Below, in pieces: positions 50,619 to 60,323 of a DNA stretch of 64,000 nucleotides. The position numbers and the translations under genes were made by a program. The notes beneath the pieces were generated by a model, which did not search any database, had not been told where the DNA came from, and worked only from the letters and a program-made list of their open reading frames with translations. Position 1 is the stretch's first letter, and each line of letters starts with the position of its first letter. Source of the stretch: an uncultured Eubacteriales bacterium (GTDB taxonomy: Bacteria; Bacillota; Clostridia; Oscillospirales; Acutalibacteraceae); the NCBI GenBank assembly GCA_949292775.1, contig CASFBL010000003.1, positions 1 through 64,000 on the forward strand, read 5' to 3'.

Positions 50619-52667
50619 ATGCAGCGCAAACTTTGGCAGCTTTCGTCATGCGATAAAGACCTTGCAGCACAGCTTTCAGAAGACTGCGGCATGGACCCTA
50701 TCCTTGCGCTTCTGCTTGCTGCGCGCGGCATTGCCGACGAGGAGCAGGCTGCCGCATTTTTAGAAGACGAGGCACTGCTTTCAGACCCGTTTCTGCTGGC
50801 CGACATGGAAAAAGCCGTGGAGCGCGTTGGGCAGGCGATAGAGAATTTTGAAAAAATTGCGGTGTTTGGAGATTACGATGCCGACGGCGTGACCGCCACG
50901 GCACTTTTGTATCTTTACCTGGTAAAACAAGGCGCCGATGTGCAGTGCTATATTCCCGACCGCGCCGCAGAGGGCTATGGTGTTTCCAACGAAGCCATCG
51001 AAAAGCTCTCAAACGACGGTGTAAAACTGATTGTTACCGTGGATACCGGCATCGCCGCATTGGAAGAAACCGAATTTGCAAAAACCCTTGGCATAGACAT
51101 GGTCATTACCGACCATCACCAGCCGGGAGAAATGCTCCCGGACGCTGTGGCAGTCGTGGACCCGCACCGGGCAGACTGTCCCTCAGAATTTAAAGAATAT
51201 GCCGGCGTCGGCGTTGCGTTTCTGCTCGCCTATGCATTGGAGGGTGACTGTGAGAGTGTGCTCGACGAATTTGCCGATTTAGTGGCTTTGGGGACGCTTG
51301 CAGATGTCGTTCCGCTGACCGGGGAAAACCGTGCACTTGTAAAAGCAGGCGTCCGCAGTCTGAATCACGCACCGCGCCCGGGCTTTGCCGCTTTACAGGC
51401 CGCATCCGGCACACAGGGCAAAACCCTCACCGCTTCCGGTGTTGCTTTCACTTTAGCACCGCGCATCAACGCCGCAGGCCGCGTTGGCAGCGCTATGACG
51501 GCATTGAAGCTTTTACTTTGTGAAACACCGGAAGAAGCGCGGCCGTTTGCCGAAGAAATCGAATTACAGAACCGGCAGCGCCAAGCCATTGAAGCTGAAA
51601 TTTCTGAAGCTGCCATAAAGCAGATTGAAGCAGACCCAGCCATTCGCTATGCATCCGTTTTGGTCGTTTCCGGCGAGGGCTGGCACCCCGGCGTTATCGG
51701 GATTGTTGCCGCCCGGCTGGTGAGCCGCTACGGAAAGCCTGCCGTAGTCATCACAACCGACGGCGAAACCGGAAAAGGTTCGTGCAGGAGCATTGAAGGC
51801 TTTTCCATATTTGACGCGCTTTGCGCGGTAAAAGAACATCTGACGCACTTTGGCGGGCACCCGGGCGCTGCGGGGCTCGGTGTGAAAACGGAAAACATCG
51901 GCGCGCTGCGCGAGGCTTTGGATGCCTATGCCGCAAGTGCCGGCATGCCGTTCCCTACACTGACGCTGGACTTTAAGTTAAACCCGTCTTATATCAACCT
52001 TGCATTATTAGATACGCTTTCTGTTTTGGAGCCGTGCGGATACGGAAACCCTGTGCCGACCTTTGGGCTTTATAACATGACCCTGCGCGCTGTAAAGCCC
52101 GTGGGCGAAGGCAAGCACCTGCGGCTGACACTGCAAAAAGGCATAACGGAGCTTACCGCCATGCTGTTTTCCGTCACACTTGCACAATTCCCGTTCCGTC
52201 TTGGTGACGCGGTGGATTTAGCAGTGCAGGTTGACCGCAATGTGTTCCGCGGCGAGGTAAAACCTTCGGTACATATCCGGGCCATTCGCTTTTCGGGATT
52301 AGACGAAGAAAACCACCTGAAAAGTCTTCGCCTTTACGAAAAATACCGACATGGCGACACGCTTAACGCAAAAGAAGCCGCTTTTCTTTGCCCGTCGCGC
52401 ACATTTCTGCTGAGCGTTTATAAGTTCATTCGCGCCAACAGTCCCTGGCGCTTTGACACCGACGCGTTCTGCAAACGCAGCGGCTGCCCCGCTGCAAACG
52501 CGGCTACGGTTTTGGTTGCGCTGGATGTGCTTTGCGAGCTGCATCTTATTTTGCAAGACGGCAAGGGCGGCTATGTTTTCAACGAAGCCGCTGCGGGACA
52601 AAAAGCGGATCTTGCCGCTTCTGAAATTTTGAAAGCCTTACAGGAAAAGGGGGGTGCGTTATCATAG
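50619..52667 (+). CDS. recJ: Single-stranded-DNA-specific exonuclease RecJ
   Basis: 5'-3' ssDNA exonuclease for recombination and mismatch repair. 682 residues. DHH motifs: AVFGDYDADGVTATALLYLY (I), VTVDTGIAA (II), MVITDHHQPGE (III), LVALGTLADVVPLTGENR (IV). DHHA1 domain with GWHPGVIGIVAARLVSRYGK and HFGGHPGAAGLGV, then an OB fold and a C-terminal winged-helix-like region of about 110 residues. GAAAGGAG precedes the ATG. rel begins 53 bases downstream. Confidence 0.96.
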   Translation: MQRKLWQLSSCDKDLAAQLSEDCGMDPILALLLAARGIADEEQAAAFLEDEALLSDPFLLADMEKAVERVGQAIENFEKIAVFGDYDADGVTATALLYLYLVKQGADVQCYIPDRAAEGYGVSNEAIEKLSNDGVKLIVTVDTGIAALEETEFAKTLGIDMVITDHHQPGEMLPDAVAVVDPHRADCPSEFKEYAGVGVAFLLAYALEGDCESVLDEFADLVALGTLADVVPLTGENRALVKAGVRSLNHAPRPGFAALQAASGTQGKTLTASGVAFTLAPRINAAGRVGSAMTALKLLLCETPEEARPFAEEIELQNRQRQAIEAEISEAAIKQIEADPAIRYASVLVVSGEGWHPGVIGIVAARLVSRYGKPAVVITTDGETGKGSCRSIEGFSIFDALCAVKEHLTHFGGHPGAAGLGVKTENIGALREALDAYAASAGMPFPTLTLDFKLNPSYINLALLDTLSVLEPCGYGNPVPTFGLYNMTLRAVKPVGEGKHLRLTLQKGITELTAMLFSVTLAQFPFRLGDAVDLAVQVDRNVFRGEVKPSVHIRAIRFSGLDEENHLKSLRLYEKYRHGDTLNAKEAAFLCPSRTFLLSVYKFIRANSPWRFDTDAFCKRSGCPAANAATVLVALDVLCELHLILQDGKGGYVFNEAAAGQKADLAASEILKALQEKGGALS

Positions 52668-52720
52668 AACCGAAAGAAATTACCACAAATCAAGCTCCCG
52701 AAAAAGAGGAGCAAAAAGAA

Positions 52721-54901
52721 TTGACACCCAGAGAGGAATATGCGCTTTTAAAAGAGCGTTTCAAAAAGGAGACTTCTTTTACACAAAAGGAAACAGAAGA
52801 GATTGACAAAGCCTTTGCGCTCGCAGAACGCGTACACAGCGCACAGCTTCGGTATTCCGGGCAGCCGTATATCATTCACCCCATTGCGGTTGCAAACATC
52901 TTGGTGGACTTCGGCATGGACGCGCAATCCATTGAAGCAGCGCTCTTGCACGATACCGTGGAGGACACAGATGTCACGCTCGACGATATTCGCTCCAATT
53001 TCGGAGACGATGTCGCCGCTCTGGTAGACGGCGTGACAAAGCTCGGTAAAGTGCCGCTTGCGACCAAAGAGGAATTCCAGGCGGAAAACATCCGTAAAAT
53101 GCTGCTCGCTATGAGCAACGACATCCGCGTTATTATTATTAAGCTTGCTGACCGTCTGCACAACATGCGTACCCTGCAATATATGGCGCCGCAGAAAAAA
53201 CGCGATATCGCGCTGGAGACTTTGGAAATTTATGCACCCATTGCACACAGGCTCGGTATCCGCGCCGCCAAAGAGGAACTGGAAGACCTCGCGATTCGCT
53301 TTTTGGACCCCATTGCCTATGCGGATATCGAAAATTCTTTGGATCAAATGAGCAAATCGCGTTTGGAATTTTTGGAAGAAACCAAAGCGAAAATCGCCCA
53401 GCGCATTTCGACGGTGGTGAAAAACCCGAAAATTGACGGACGCATCAAAAGCGTACACGGCATATACCGCAAAATGTATATGCAAAACAAAAACTTTGAC
53501 CAAATCTATGACATCTACGCCATCCGCATTATTGTGGACAGCGTCATTGATTGTTACAACTGCTTGGGCGTTATCCACGACATGTTCCGCCCCATGCCCG
53601 GCCGGTTCAAGGATTATATCTCCACCCCGAAGCCCAACATGTATCAATCTTTGCATACCACGGTCATCGGCAAAGACGGCATTCCGTTTGAAGTGCAGAT
53701 TCGTACATGGGAAATGCACCGCACCGCGGAATTCGGTATCGCGGCGCACTGGAAATATAAGCTCGGCATCAAGGGCGGGAAATCCAGCCTTGACCAGCGG
53801 CTCGCGTGGATTCGGCAAATGCTTGACGACCAGAAAGAATCCGGCGATGTGCAGGAGCTTGTCCGCGCAATCAAAAGTGACCTTGTGCCTGAAGATGTAT
53901 TTGTCTTTACCCCGCGCGGGGATGTTATCAATCTGCCCAGCGGCGCTACGGTGATTGACTTTGCCTATGCCATTCACACCGCAGTCGGCAATAAAATGGT
54001 CGGCGCCAAGGTTGACGGGCGCATCGTACCCATTGACTATGTGGTCAAGACCGGTGAGATTGTTGAGGTGCTCACCTCTTCGCAGCCGGGCAAAGGGCCT
54101 TCCCGCGACTGGCTGAATATTGCCAAGACCAGCTCGGCGCGCAACAAGATTCGTTCGTGGTTCAAAAATGAAAAACGCGACGAAAACATTTTGGAAGGCA
54201 AGGCGGAAATCGAGCGGGAATTCCGCCGCAACTATATCCGGTTAAGCGACGAGGACTACCAGCAGTTCATCAAACACCTTGCCGCGCGTCAGCGGTTTGA
54301 CAATTTGGATGACTTCTATGCAGCCATCGGCTTCGGCGGTATTTCCATTATCCGCATGATGCCGTATATCAAAGAGGAGTACAACAAGACCTATCGCCCG
54401 CAAGAGCAGGTTCAGCCCGCAGATGTGGTGGAGCCGACCGTCAAGCGCAAGGGCAAGGACGGCGTGACCGTAGAGGGCATTGACAATGTGCTGATTAAAT
54501 TTTCACGCTGCTGCAACCCCCTGCCCGGCGACGAAATCATCGGCTTTATTACGCGCGGGCATGGTGTTTCCGTGCACAAGCGCGACTGCCCGAATGTGCC
54601 GCATGTGCTCTCGGAAGCTGCTGAGCCGGAACGCTGGGTCAAGGTGACCTGGAACGACGATGTTAAAGAAGAGTTTAAGGCAAACCTGCAAATCACAGCG
54701 CTTTCCCGCATTGGGCTTATGGCAGATATATCCGTGCAGCTTGCCAACATGCGCGTCAACATCAATGAAATTTCTTCACGCGACATGAAAGACGGCAGAA
54801 ACATCATTTATATGACCATTACCGTCAGCAATGTGGATCACCTGAAAAATGTGATTGCCCGTGTTGAAAAGGTTGACGGCGTATTAAGTGTTGAACGATA
54901 A
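52721..54901 (+). CDS. rel: Bifunctional (p)ppGpp synthetase/hydrolase Rel
   Basis: Makes and degrades (p)ppGpp in the stringent response. 726 residues. HD hydrolase: SGQPYIIHPIAVANILVDFG and EAALLHDTVEDTDVTLDDI. Synthetase: GRFKDYISTPKPNMYQSLHT with the EVQIRTWEMH strand. TGS domain: VFVFTPRGDVINLPSGATVI. Zinc-finger-like region with RCCNPLPGDEIIGFITRGHG and HKRDCPN. C-terminal ACT from NLQITALSRIGLMADIS. The initiation codon is TTG at 52721, nine bases after GAGGAG. No ATG/GTG alternative exists upstream before the recJ stop, so the non-ATG start is well supported. Confidence 0.97.
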   Translation: MTPREEYALLKERFKKETSFTQKETEEIDKAFALAERVHSAQLRYSGQPYIIHPIAVANILVDFGMDAQSIEAALLHDTVEDTDVTLDDIRSNFGDDVAALVDGVTKLGKVPLATKEEFQAENIRKMLLAMSNDIRVIIIKLADRLHNMRTLQYMAPQKKRDIALETLEIYAPIAHRLGIRAAKEELEDLAIRFLDPIAYADIENSLDQMSKSRLEFLEETKAKIAQRISTVVKNPKIDGRIKSVHGIYRKMYMQNKNFDQIYDIYAIRIIVDSVIDCYNCLGVIHDMFRPMPGRFKDYISTPKPNMYQSLHTTVIGKDGIPFEVQIRTWEMHRTAEFGIAAHWKYKLGIKGGKSSLDQRLAWIRQMLDDQKESGDVQELVRAIKSDLVPEDVFVFTPRGDVINLPSGATVIDFAYAIHTAVGNKMVGAKVDGRIVPIDYVVKTGEIVEVLTSSQPGKGPSRDWLNIAKTSSARNKIRSWFKNEKRDENILEGKAEIEREFRRNYIRLSDEDYQQFIKHLAARQRFDNLDDFYAAIGFGGISIIRMMPYIKEEYNKTYRPQEQVQPADVVEPTVKRKGKDGVTVEGIDNVLIKFSRCCNPLPGDEIIGFITRGHGVSVHKRDCPNVPHVLSEAAEPERWVKVTWNDDVKEEFKANLQITALSRIGLMADISVQLANMRVNINEISSRDMKDGRNIIYMTITVSNVDHLKNVIARVEKVDGVLSVER

Positions 54902-54912
54902 AGGAAAAGATT

Positions 54913-55374
54913 ATGAAAGCAGTAATTCAGCGCGTCAGCCGCGCATCGGTAACCGTAAATGGCGAAATCGTCGGTCAAATCAACGAAGGCTATATGATTT
55001 TAGTTGGCGTTGTAAACGGCGACACGATAAAAGAAGCGCAGCTTTTGGCGCGCAAAACCGCCAACCTCCGCATTTTTACAGATGAAAACGACAAGATGAA
55101 CCGCTCGATTTTAGACATTGACGGCGAGATTTTGGCAGTCTCACAATTCACCCTTTGCGCCGAGGTGCGCAAGGGCAACCGGCCGTCGTTTATTGAATCT
55201 GCGCCGCCGGACGAAGCAAACGCGCTGTATGAAGCTTTTTGCGCCGCGCTTTTGGAAAACGGTGTGCGTAAAGTTGAAAAAGGCGTGTTTGGCGCACATA
55301 TGGAAGTTTCACTCTTAAACAATGGTCCGGTCACCATTTTGTATGACACCGACACCTGGAAAGGAAAAGCATAA
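54913..55374 (+). CDS. dtd: D-aminoacyl-tRNA deacylase
   Basis: Proofreads by removing D-amino acids (and glycine from tRNA-Ala). 153 residues, full length: MKAVIQRVSRASVTVNGEIV, the SQFTL motif in LAVSQFTLCAEVRKGNRPSF, and the second active-site motif in LNNGPVTILYDT (NxGPVT). AAAGGAAA before the ATG. It follows rel by 11 bases, a conserved Firmicute arrangement. Confidence 0.97.
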   Translation: MKAVIQRVSRASVTVNGEIVGQINEGYMILVGVVNGDTIKEAQLLARKTANLRIFTDENDKMNRSILDIDGEILAVSQFTLCAEVRKGNRPSFIESAPPDEANALYEAFCAALLENGVRKVEKGVFGAHMEVSLLNNGPVTILYDTDTWKGKA

Positions 55375-56012
55375 TGTCTGTAACTGTGGATTCGCTTGCG
55401 CTCGGTCCTGTGAGCGCGAACACTTATATTGTCACCGATGATGCAACCGGTGAAACCGCCGTAATTGATGCCGGCGCGTGCACCGACGAGCTGCTTCGGC
55501 GGCTTGAAAACAAAAAGGTGCGTTATATTCTTTTGACGCACGGGCATTACGACCATATTTTGGGCGTTCCTGCCTTAAAAGCGCACACCGGCGCAGAAGT
55601 TCTCATTCACAAAGCGGATGAAGACTGCCTGTGGGACACCGAAAAAAGCCTTGCTTCATTTGAAAACCCGCAGGCGCAGCAGCCCATAAAAGCAGACCGT
55701 CTGCTCTCAGGCGGTGAAGAAATCCACTTGGGCGAAACGGTGCTTTCCGTCTTGCACACACCGGGGCACACCAAAGGCGGCGTCTGCTATATCGACTATA
55801 AAGACCGTCTGATTTTTTCGGGCGACACGCTGTTTTGCCTGACCGCCGGGCGCACGGATTTTCCGGGCGGCAGTTTCGAGGAGCTTCTCGCCTCGCTGAT
55901 CACCCTGCGCAACCTGCCGGGCGACTACACCGTCTATCCCGGGCACAACCGTGCCACGACTTTAGAGCACGAGCGCGTGCGCAACAGATATATGCGGAGA
56001 ATCGGACAATGA
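55374..56012 (+). CDS. MBL-fold metallo-hydrolase (glyoxalase II-like)
   Basis: Zinc hydrolase of 212 residues. Metal motif ILLTHGHYDHILGVPALK (THxHxDH), second His in VLHTPGHTKGGVCYIDY, bridging Asp in LIFSGDTLFCLTAGRTD, last His in YTVYPGHNRATTLEHE. This is the short group often labelled hydroxyacylglutathione hydrolase-like in Firmicutes; the true thioester substrate is unknown. Its start overlaps dtd (TAATG) and its stop overlaps hemZ (ATGA). Confidence 0.92.
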   Translation: MSVTVDSLALGPVSANTYIVTDDATGETAVIDAGACTDELLRRLENKKVRYILLTHGHYDHILGVPALKAHTGAEVLIHKADEDCLWDTEKSLASFENPQAQQPIKADRLLSGGEEIHLGETVLSVLHTPGHTKGGVCYIDYKDRLIFSGDTLFCLTAGRTDFPGGSFEELLASLITLRNLPGDYTVYPGHNRATTLEHERVRNRYMRRIGQ

Positions 56013-57469
56013 TATTGGAAATTTTAAACCACACCTATCAATATGAAGCAGAAAAGCTGCTGCGCGTATTTTTCCCTAATGAAAAAATCCATGTGGTTTT
56101 TGAAAAGTCCCAGAATACCGGCGGCGAAGCTGTTCTGACAACAGAAATCACAGACACGCACGCCGTTGCCGTTTTTCACGACGGGCAAACAAAACGCACT
56201 TCCAAGGCTTTGCTTTCAGAAACCGACGACAAAGAACTGCTTTTGGCAACACAAATGTATAAAGTGCTGACCGATTTAACCGGTTATGTGCCGAAGTGGG
56301 GTTTATTGACCGGGATTCGCCCTTCCAAGCTTTTGATTGCTTTGCAAAAGGAAATGGGGACGGAAAATGCAGCGCGGTATTTTACCGAACGCTTTTTTGT
56401 CGCGCCGGAAAAGACAGCGCTTGCCAAAAGCGTTGCTGCGCGGGAAGATGCAATTATTCAAACCTCCAAGCCCGATTCGTGCAGTTTATATGTGTCGATT
56501 CCGTTCTGCCCGACGCGGTGCAGCTATTGCTCGTTTGTTTCTCACGCCATTTCCAGCCCGTCGGTCAAAAAGCTAATCCCAGATTATGTCGCGCTTTTGT
56601 CACAAGAGATAGCCGAAACCGGTAAAATGGCAAAAGAACTCGGGTTAAGACTCGAAAGCGTTTATTTCGGCGGCGGTACACCGACCACGCTGTCTGCAGA
56701 AGAGCTTGGCACCTTGCTTGCCACGGTTGACAAGGCGTTCGACTTGTCAGGCATTCGGGAATACACCGTGGAAGCGGGCCGCCCGGACACCATTACAAAA
56801 GAGAAACTTGATGCACTGTATCGCGGCGGCGTTACGCGTATCAGCATCAATCCCCAGACCTTCAATAATCAGGTTTTGGAAAATATTGGCCGAAAGCACA
56901 CCGCAGCCATGACCGAAAAAGCGTTTTCCATGGCGCGCGATGCGGGATTTCACAATATCAATATGGACTTGATTGCAGGACTGCCCGGCGACACGACAGA
57001 TTCCTTTGCAGCATCAATTGACAAGGCAATAAGCTTTACGCCTGAAAATATCACCGTGCACACGCTTTCGCTCAAGCGCTCGTCCAACATGGGCACTTCC
57101 GGCACACAAATCGACCGCATGCAGGGGCACGCCGCCGATGAAATGCTGCATTATGCCTATAAGGCTTTGACCGAACAGGCATATTCCCCCTATTATATGT
57201 ACCGGCAGGCGCGCACGCTCGGCAATCTTGAAAACACGGGCTACGCAAAGGACGGCTTTGAATGTCTTTACAACATCTTTATGATGGAAGAATGTCACAC
57301 CGTTTTTGCCGTAGGTGCAGGCGCCGTCACAAAGCTGAAAGCGCCGCACGGAAAAGAAATCGAACGCATATTCAATTATAAATATCCATATGAATATATT
57401 TCAGGGTTTTCAGAGCTTCAGAAACGCAAAGCTGCGATTTTGGACTTTTACAGAAAATACGGGATTTAG
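56009..57469 (+). CDS. hemZ: HemZ, radical SAM coproporphyrinogen dehydrogenase-like protein
   Basis: Oxygen-independent coproporphyrinogen oxidase-like radical SAM enzyme. 486 residues from the ATG at 56009, which overlaps the previous stop by four bases. An N-terminal region of about 165 residues is specific to HemZ. The SAM domain has SIPFCPTRCSYCSFVSHAI (CxxxCxxC), SVYFGGGTPTTLSAEELG, YTVEAGRPDTITKEKLDAL and RISINPQTFNNQVLENIGRK. No other heme gene is nearby. HemZ-like proteins occur in anaerobes lacking full heme synthesis, so a different substrate or heme handling is possible. Confidence 0.93.
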   Translation: MILEILNHTYQYEAEKLLRVFFPNEKIHVVFEKSQNTGGEAVLTTEITDTHAVAVFHDGQTKRTSKALLSETDDKELLLATQMYKVLTDLTGYVPKWGLLTGIRPSKLLIALQKEMGTENAARYFTERFFVAPEKTALAKSVAAREDAIIQTSKPDSCSLYVSIPFCPTRCSYCSFVSHAISSPSVKKLIPDYVALLSQEIAETGKMAKELGLRLESVYFGGGTPTTLSAEELGTLLATVDKAFDLSGIREYTVEAGRPDTITKEKLDALYRGGVTRISINPQTFNNQVLENIGRKHTAAMTEKAFSMARDAGFHNINMDLIAGLPGDTTDSFAASIDKAISFTPENITVHTLSLKRSSNMGTSGTQIDRMQGHAADEMLHYAYKALTEQAYSPYYMYRQARTLGNLENTGYAKDGFECLYNIFMMEECHTVFAVGAGAVTKLKAPHGKEIERIFNYKYPYEYISGFSELQKRKAAILDFYRKYGI

Positions 57470-57481
57470 GAGGTGCGCGGG

Positions 57482-58417
57482 ATGTCGAACATTCCCAACA
57501 ACCTGGATTACATCAATAACCTTGCGCAAAACGACCCGGCAGAGCTTATCCGCCGCAGCGAGGCGCGGTTTGACAATATTCTCAATGAAATTGCCGAGCG
57601 TGTACACAGCGACTCCGGCCGTGAAATTGTAATGCTTGCCGGACCTTCCGCGTCAGGTAAAACCACGACCGCGCGCAAGCTTTCCGAAAAATTTGCGGCG
57701 CTGGGCATGCAAACACATGTGCTGTCGCTCGATGATTTTTATTTAAACCGCGAAGACATTCCCGGTTTTGCAGAAGGCAACCCGGACTATGAAACCGTGA
57801 CGGCGCTTGACTTGCCGCTGCTCGCGGCGACGCTCAACCACCTTTTGACCGGCAAAGAAACGGAAGTGCCGGTTTTTGATTTTACGGTCGGTCGCCGCAG
57901 TCCCGAAGCGCGAAAAATTCAGCTTGGCGCGGGCGATGCCATTATTGTAGAGGGCTTACACGCACTCAACCCCGAAGTCACGAAAGATTTGCCGGGAGAA
58001 AATCTTTTAAAAATATATATCAGCGTTTCATCGCGTATATATAATACGACAGGAAAAATTGTTTTAAACAAACGCAACCTGCGGTTTATCCGCCGCCTTG
58101 TGCGCGACTACCAGTTCCGGGCGAGTTCGGTGGAAAACACCTATCAGCTTTGGGAAAATGTGCGCCGCGGAGAGGACGCTTACCTGTTCCCCTACCGGCA
58201 CCTTGCAGACCTTTCGGTAAACTCCATTCATTTAAGCGCTCCCTGCCTGTTCCGGGACATGGTGATTCCGATGCTGGAATCTGCACAGCTCACTGGGGAA
58301 ATGCGGCAGGACGCCGATCGGCTTGTGCGCTCATTGAAGCAATTTGTGCCGGTTTCTCCGGCGATTTTACCGAAAGATTCCCTTTTGCGCGAGTTCTTAG
58401 GAAAAACCGGACTCTAA
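57482..58417 (+). CDS. Uridine kinase/phosphoribulokinase-family nucleoside kinase
   Basis: P-loop kinase, 311 residues. Walker A MLAGPSASGKTTTARKLSE near residue 55, then LDDFYLNREDIPGFAEGNPD (acceptor-binding region), AIIVEGLHALNP (Walker B-like), and RRLVRDYQFRASSVENTYQL. The N-terminal 45 residues precede the kinase domain. Many Firmicute uridine kinases have a TGS or ThrRS-like N terminus; this one does not. AGGAGG overlaps a GTG at 57473, so the ATG at 57482 is chosen. It is last in the recJ-rel-dtd-MBL-hemZ run. Uridine/cytidine is the expected acceptor (inference). Confidence 0.87.
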   Translation: MSNIPNNLDYINNLAQNDPAELIRRSEARFDNILNEIAERVHSDSGREIVMLAGPSASGKTTTARKLSEKFAALGMQTHVLSLDDFYLNREDIPGFAEGNPDYETVTALDLPLLAATLNHLLTGKETEVPVFDFTVGRRSPEARKIQLGAGDAIIVEGLHALNPEVTKDLPGENLLKIYISVSSRIYNTTGKIVLNKRNLRFIRRLVRDYQFRASSVENTYQLWENVRRGEDAYLFPYRHLADLSVNSIHLSAPCLFRDMVIPMLESAQLTGEMRQDADRLVRSLKQFVPVSPAILPKDSLLREFLGKTGL

Positions 58418-58426
58418 AAATAAAGA

Positions 58427-58455
58427 TTGACACTTTCCCTTTCCGGTGCTATTCT
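58427..58455 (+). promoter_or_regulatory. Promoter of the spoVB-mazG-hup unit
   Basis: Perfect TTGACA, a 17-base spacer and TATTCT, about 60 bases before the spoVB start. Confidence 0.6.
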
Positions 58456-58516
58456 GTATTTCGTTATTTACGCCTAAACGCTGCTAAGCTCGTTTTTTGG
58501 ATTGGAGGTGCACGCA

Positions 58517-60301
58517 TTGGCGCAGAAAAAAAGAAAAAGCCAGTCGCTTTTAAACGGCGCCATTGTGCTTGCCGCCGCGACGATCATTGTTAAAATTATC
58601 GGTATACTTTATAAGATACCGATTTCCAACATGGTCGGCGCTGTTGGCCGCGGATGCTTCGACTCTGCTTACAATTTATATATTCCTATATATACCGTTT
58701 CCATGGCGGGGCTTCCCGTGGCGGTCTCCAAAATGGTATCTCAGCAAGTGGCGCTCGGCCGTTTCCGCGATGTGCGGCAGATTTACAAGGTTGCAGCGCG
58801 CCTTTTCCTGCTGACCGGCACCATCGGCACGGTTTTGATGCTGGCGCTTGCCTACCCCTACGCGGCGCTCGCGAAAAATATGGAGGCAATTCCGGCGATT
58901 ATCGCCATTACGCCCTCCATTTTCTTCTGCTGTGTCATGTCGATTTACCGCGGTTATTACAACGGACTTCGAAACATGACCCCGACGGCGATGTCAGAAG
59001 TGTGGGAAGCGGTCGGCAAAGTAATCGCCGGTCTTATCTGCGCCAAACTTTCGATTAGCTTCGGTCTTGCCCGTTTTGCTGCTGGTCAGACCGTTTACGG
59101 CCAAACTGTAACCAACGAAGCCGAAGCCATGAGCGCCATTTACCCTTACGCAGCTGCGGCTGCAGCCATCGGTGTGACTGCCGGCACCATCATCGGCATG
59201 ATTTACATGATGATTTTGCACAAGGTCAAAGGCGACGGCATTACCCGCACAGAGCTTGTCAATTCCCCGCCCCCGTTAAAAGGCACGGTGATTGCCAAAA
59301 CGCTGATTGCGATTGCCGTTCCGGTCGTGGCATCTTCTCTTGTATTCAGCGTAACCAATCTGATTGACTCCATCACCGTGCAAAACCGGCTGGACACTAT
59401 GATTCTTTCCAATCTGGATTACATCAAATCGATTTATGGAGACCAGCTTATCGCCTCGCAGATTTTGGACGAGGATATTTCCAAATATCTCTATGGTGCT
59501 TACACCATGTCGCTGGACTTTAAAAATCTGATTCCCTCCATTACCATGACGCTCGGCGTCAGCGCGATTCCCGCGCTTTCCGCCGCCTGGGCTGTCAAGG
59601 ATAAAAAAATCCTGAAAATCTCTGTCGAATCGGTTCTGCGCGTTACGCTGATGATCTCCCTGCCGGCAGGCATTGGCATGGGCGTGCTTGCGGAGCCCAT
59701 TCTCGACATGATGTATGAAACCGGCAAATCGGCCCCGGCGGTGGCTACCGCCGCCCCCATTATGGCAGCATACGGCTACACCATATTTTTGATTTCCCTT
59801 TCACAGCCTATGACCAATATGCTCCAAGCCATAGGCAAAGCAGGTGTGCCGCTGAAATCCCTAACGCTCGGTGCAGTCGCCAAGGTCATTGCCAACTACA
59901 TTTTTATCGGCATTCCGCGGTTTAACATCAACGGCGCGGTCATCGGCACGGTCGTCTGCTACTCCATTATTGTTATTTACAATTATATTGCGCTTGTTCG
60001 CACCACAAAGGTGCGCGTCAATGTGATTTCGGTCTTTTTCAAACCACTGTTTGCAAGCGTCCTTTGCGGGGTCGCCGCATACACAAGCTACGGTCTTATG
60101 ATCAATGTTTTGCCGGAGATTTCACGCGGCGCGCTCTCGGTAAGCAATATTCTTGCAACCTGCATTGCAATCGTGTTTGCGGTGCTCGTTTACGGCATTG
60201 CCATGCTCTTAGTCGGCGGCATTGCGAAAGACGATATAAATATGCTCCCGAAGGGAGAAAAAATCTCGAAACTACTTGCAAAATATGGATTTATAGAGTA
60301 A
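58517..60301 (+). CDS. spoVB: SpoVB/YabM-type polysaccharide flippase (MOP superfamily)
   Basis: Predicted lipid-linked-oligosaccharide flippase; SpoVB acts in spore cortex synthesis. 594 residues, about fourteen membrane helices: LLNGAIVLAAATIIVKIIGI, YKIPISNMVGAVGRGCFDSA and YNLYIPIYTVSMAGLPVAVS are the family opening. Central GTYTMSLDF-like block (LYGAYTMSLDFKNLIPSI) and FLISLSQPMTNMLQAIGKAG complete it. It begins with TTG at 58517, six bases after GGAGGTG; an upstream TTG lies in that ribosome binding site. Its position next to mazG is the Bacillus yabM-yabN order. Confidence 0.9.
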   Translation: MAQKKRKSQSLLNGAIVLAAATIIVKIIGILYKIPISNMVGAVGRGCFDSAYNLYIPIYTVSMAGLPVAVSKMVSQQVALGRFRDVRQIYKVAARLFLLTGTIGTVLMLALAYPYAALAKNMEAIPAIIAITPSIFFCCVMSIYRGYYNGLRNMTPTAMSEVWEAVGKVIAGLICAKLSISFGLARFAAGQTVYGQTVTNEAEAMSAIYPYAAAAAAIGVTAGTIIGMIYMMILHKVKGDGITRTELVNSPPPLKGTVIAKTLIAIAVPVVASSLVFSVTNLIDSITVQNRLDTMILSNLDYIKSIYGDQLIASQILDEDISKYLYGAYTMSLDFKNLIPSITMTLGVSAIPALSAAWAVKDKKILKISVESVLRVTLMISLPAGIGMGVLAEPILDMMYETGKSAPAVATAAPIMAAYGYTIFLISLSQPMTNMLQAIGKAGVPLKSLTLGAVAKVIANYIFIGIPRFNINGAVIGTVVCYSIIVIYNYIALVRTTKVRVNVISVFFKPLFASVLCGVAAYTSYGLMINVLPEISRGALSVSNILATCIAIVFAVLVYGIAMLLVGGIAKDDINMLPKGEKISKLLAKYGFIE

Positions 60302-60323
60302 AATAAGGGAAAGTGGATATTCT

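Noticed and set aside
52748..53977. A 409-codon open frame on minus, antisense to rel
   Set aside because: It lies wholly inside the Rel coding sequence, whose domains are all intact; the antisense protein shows no family features and no ribosome binding site.
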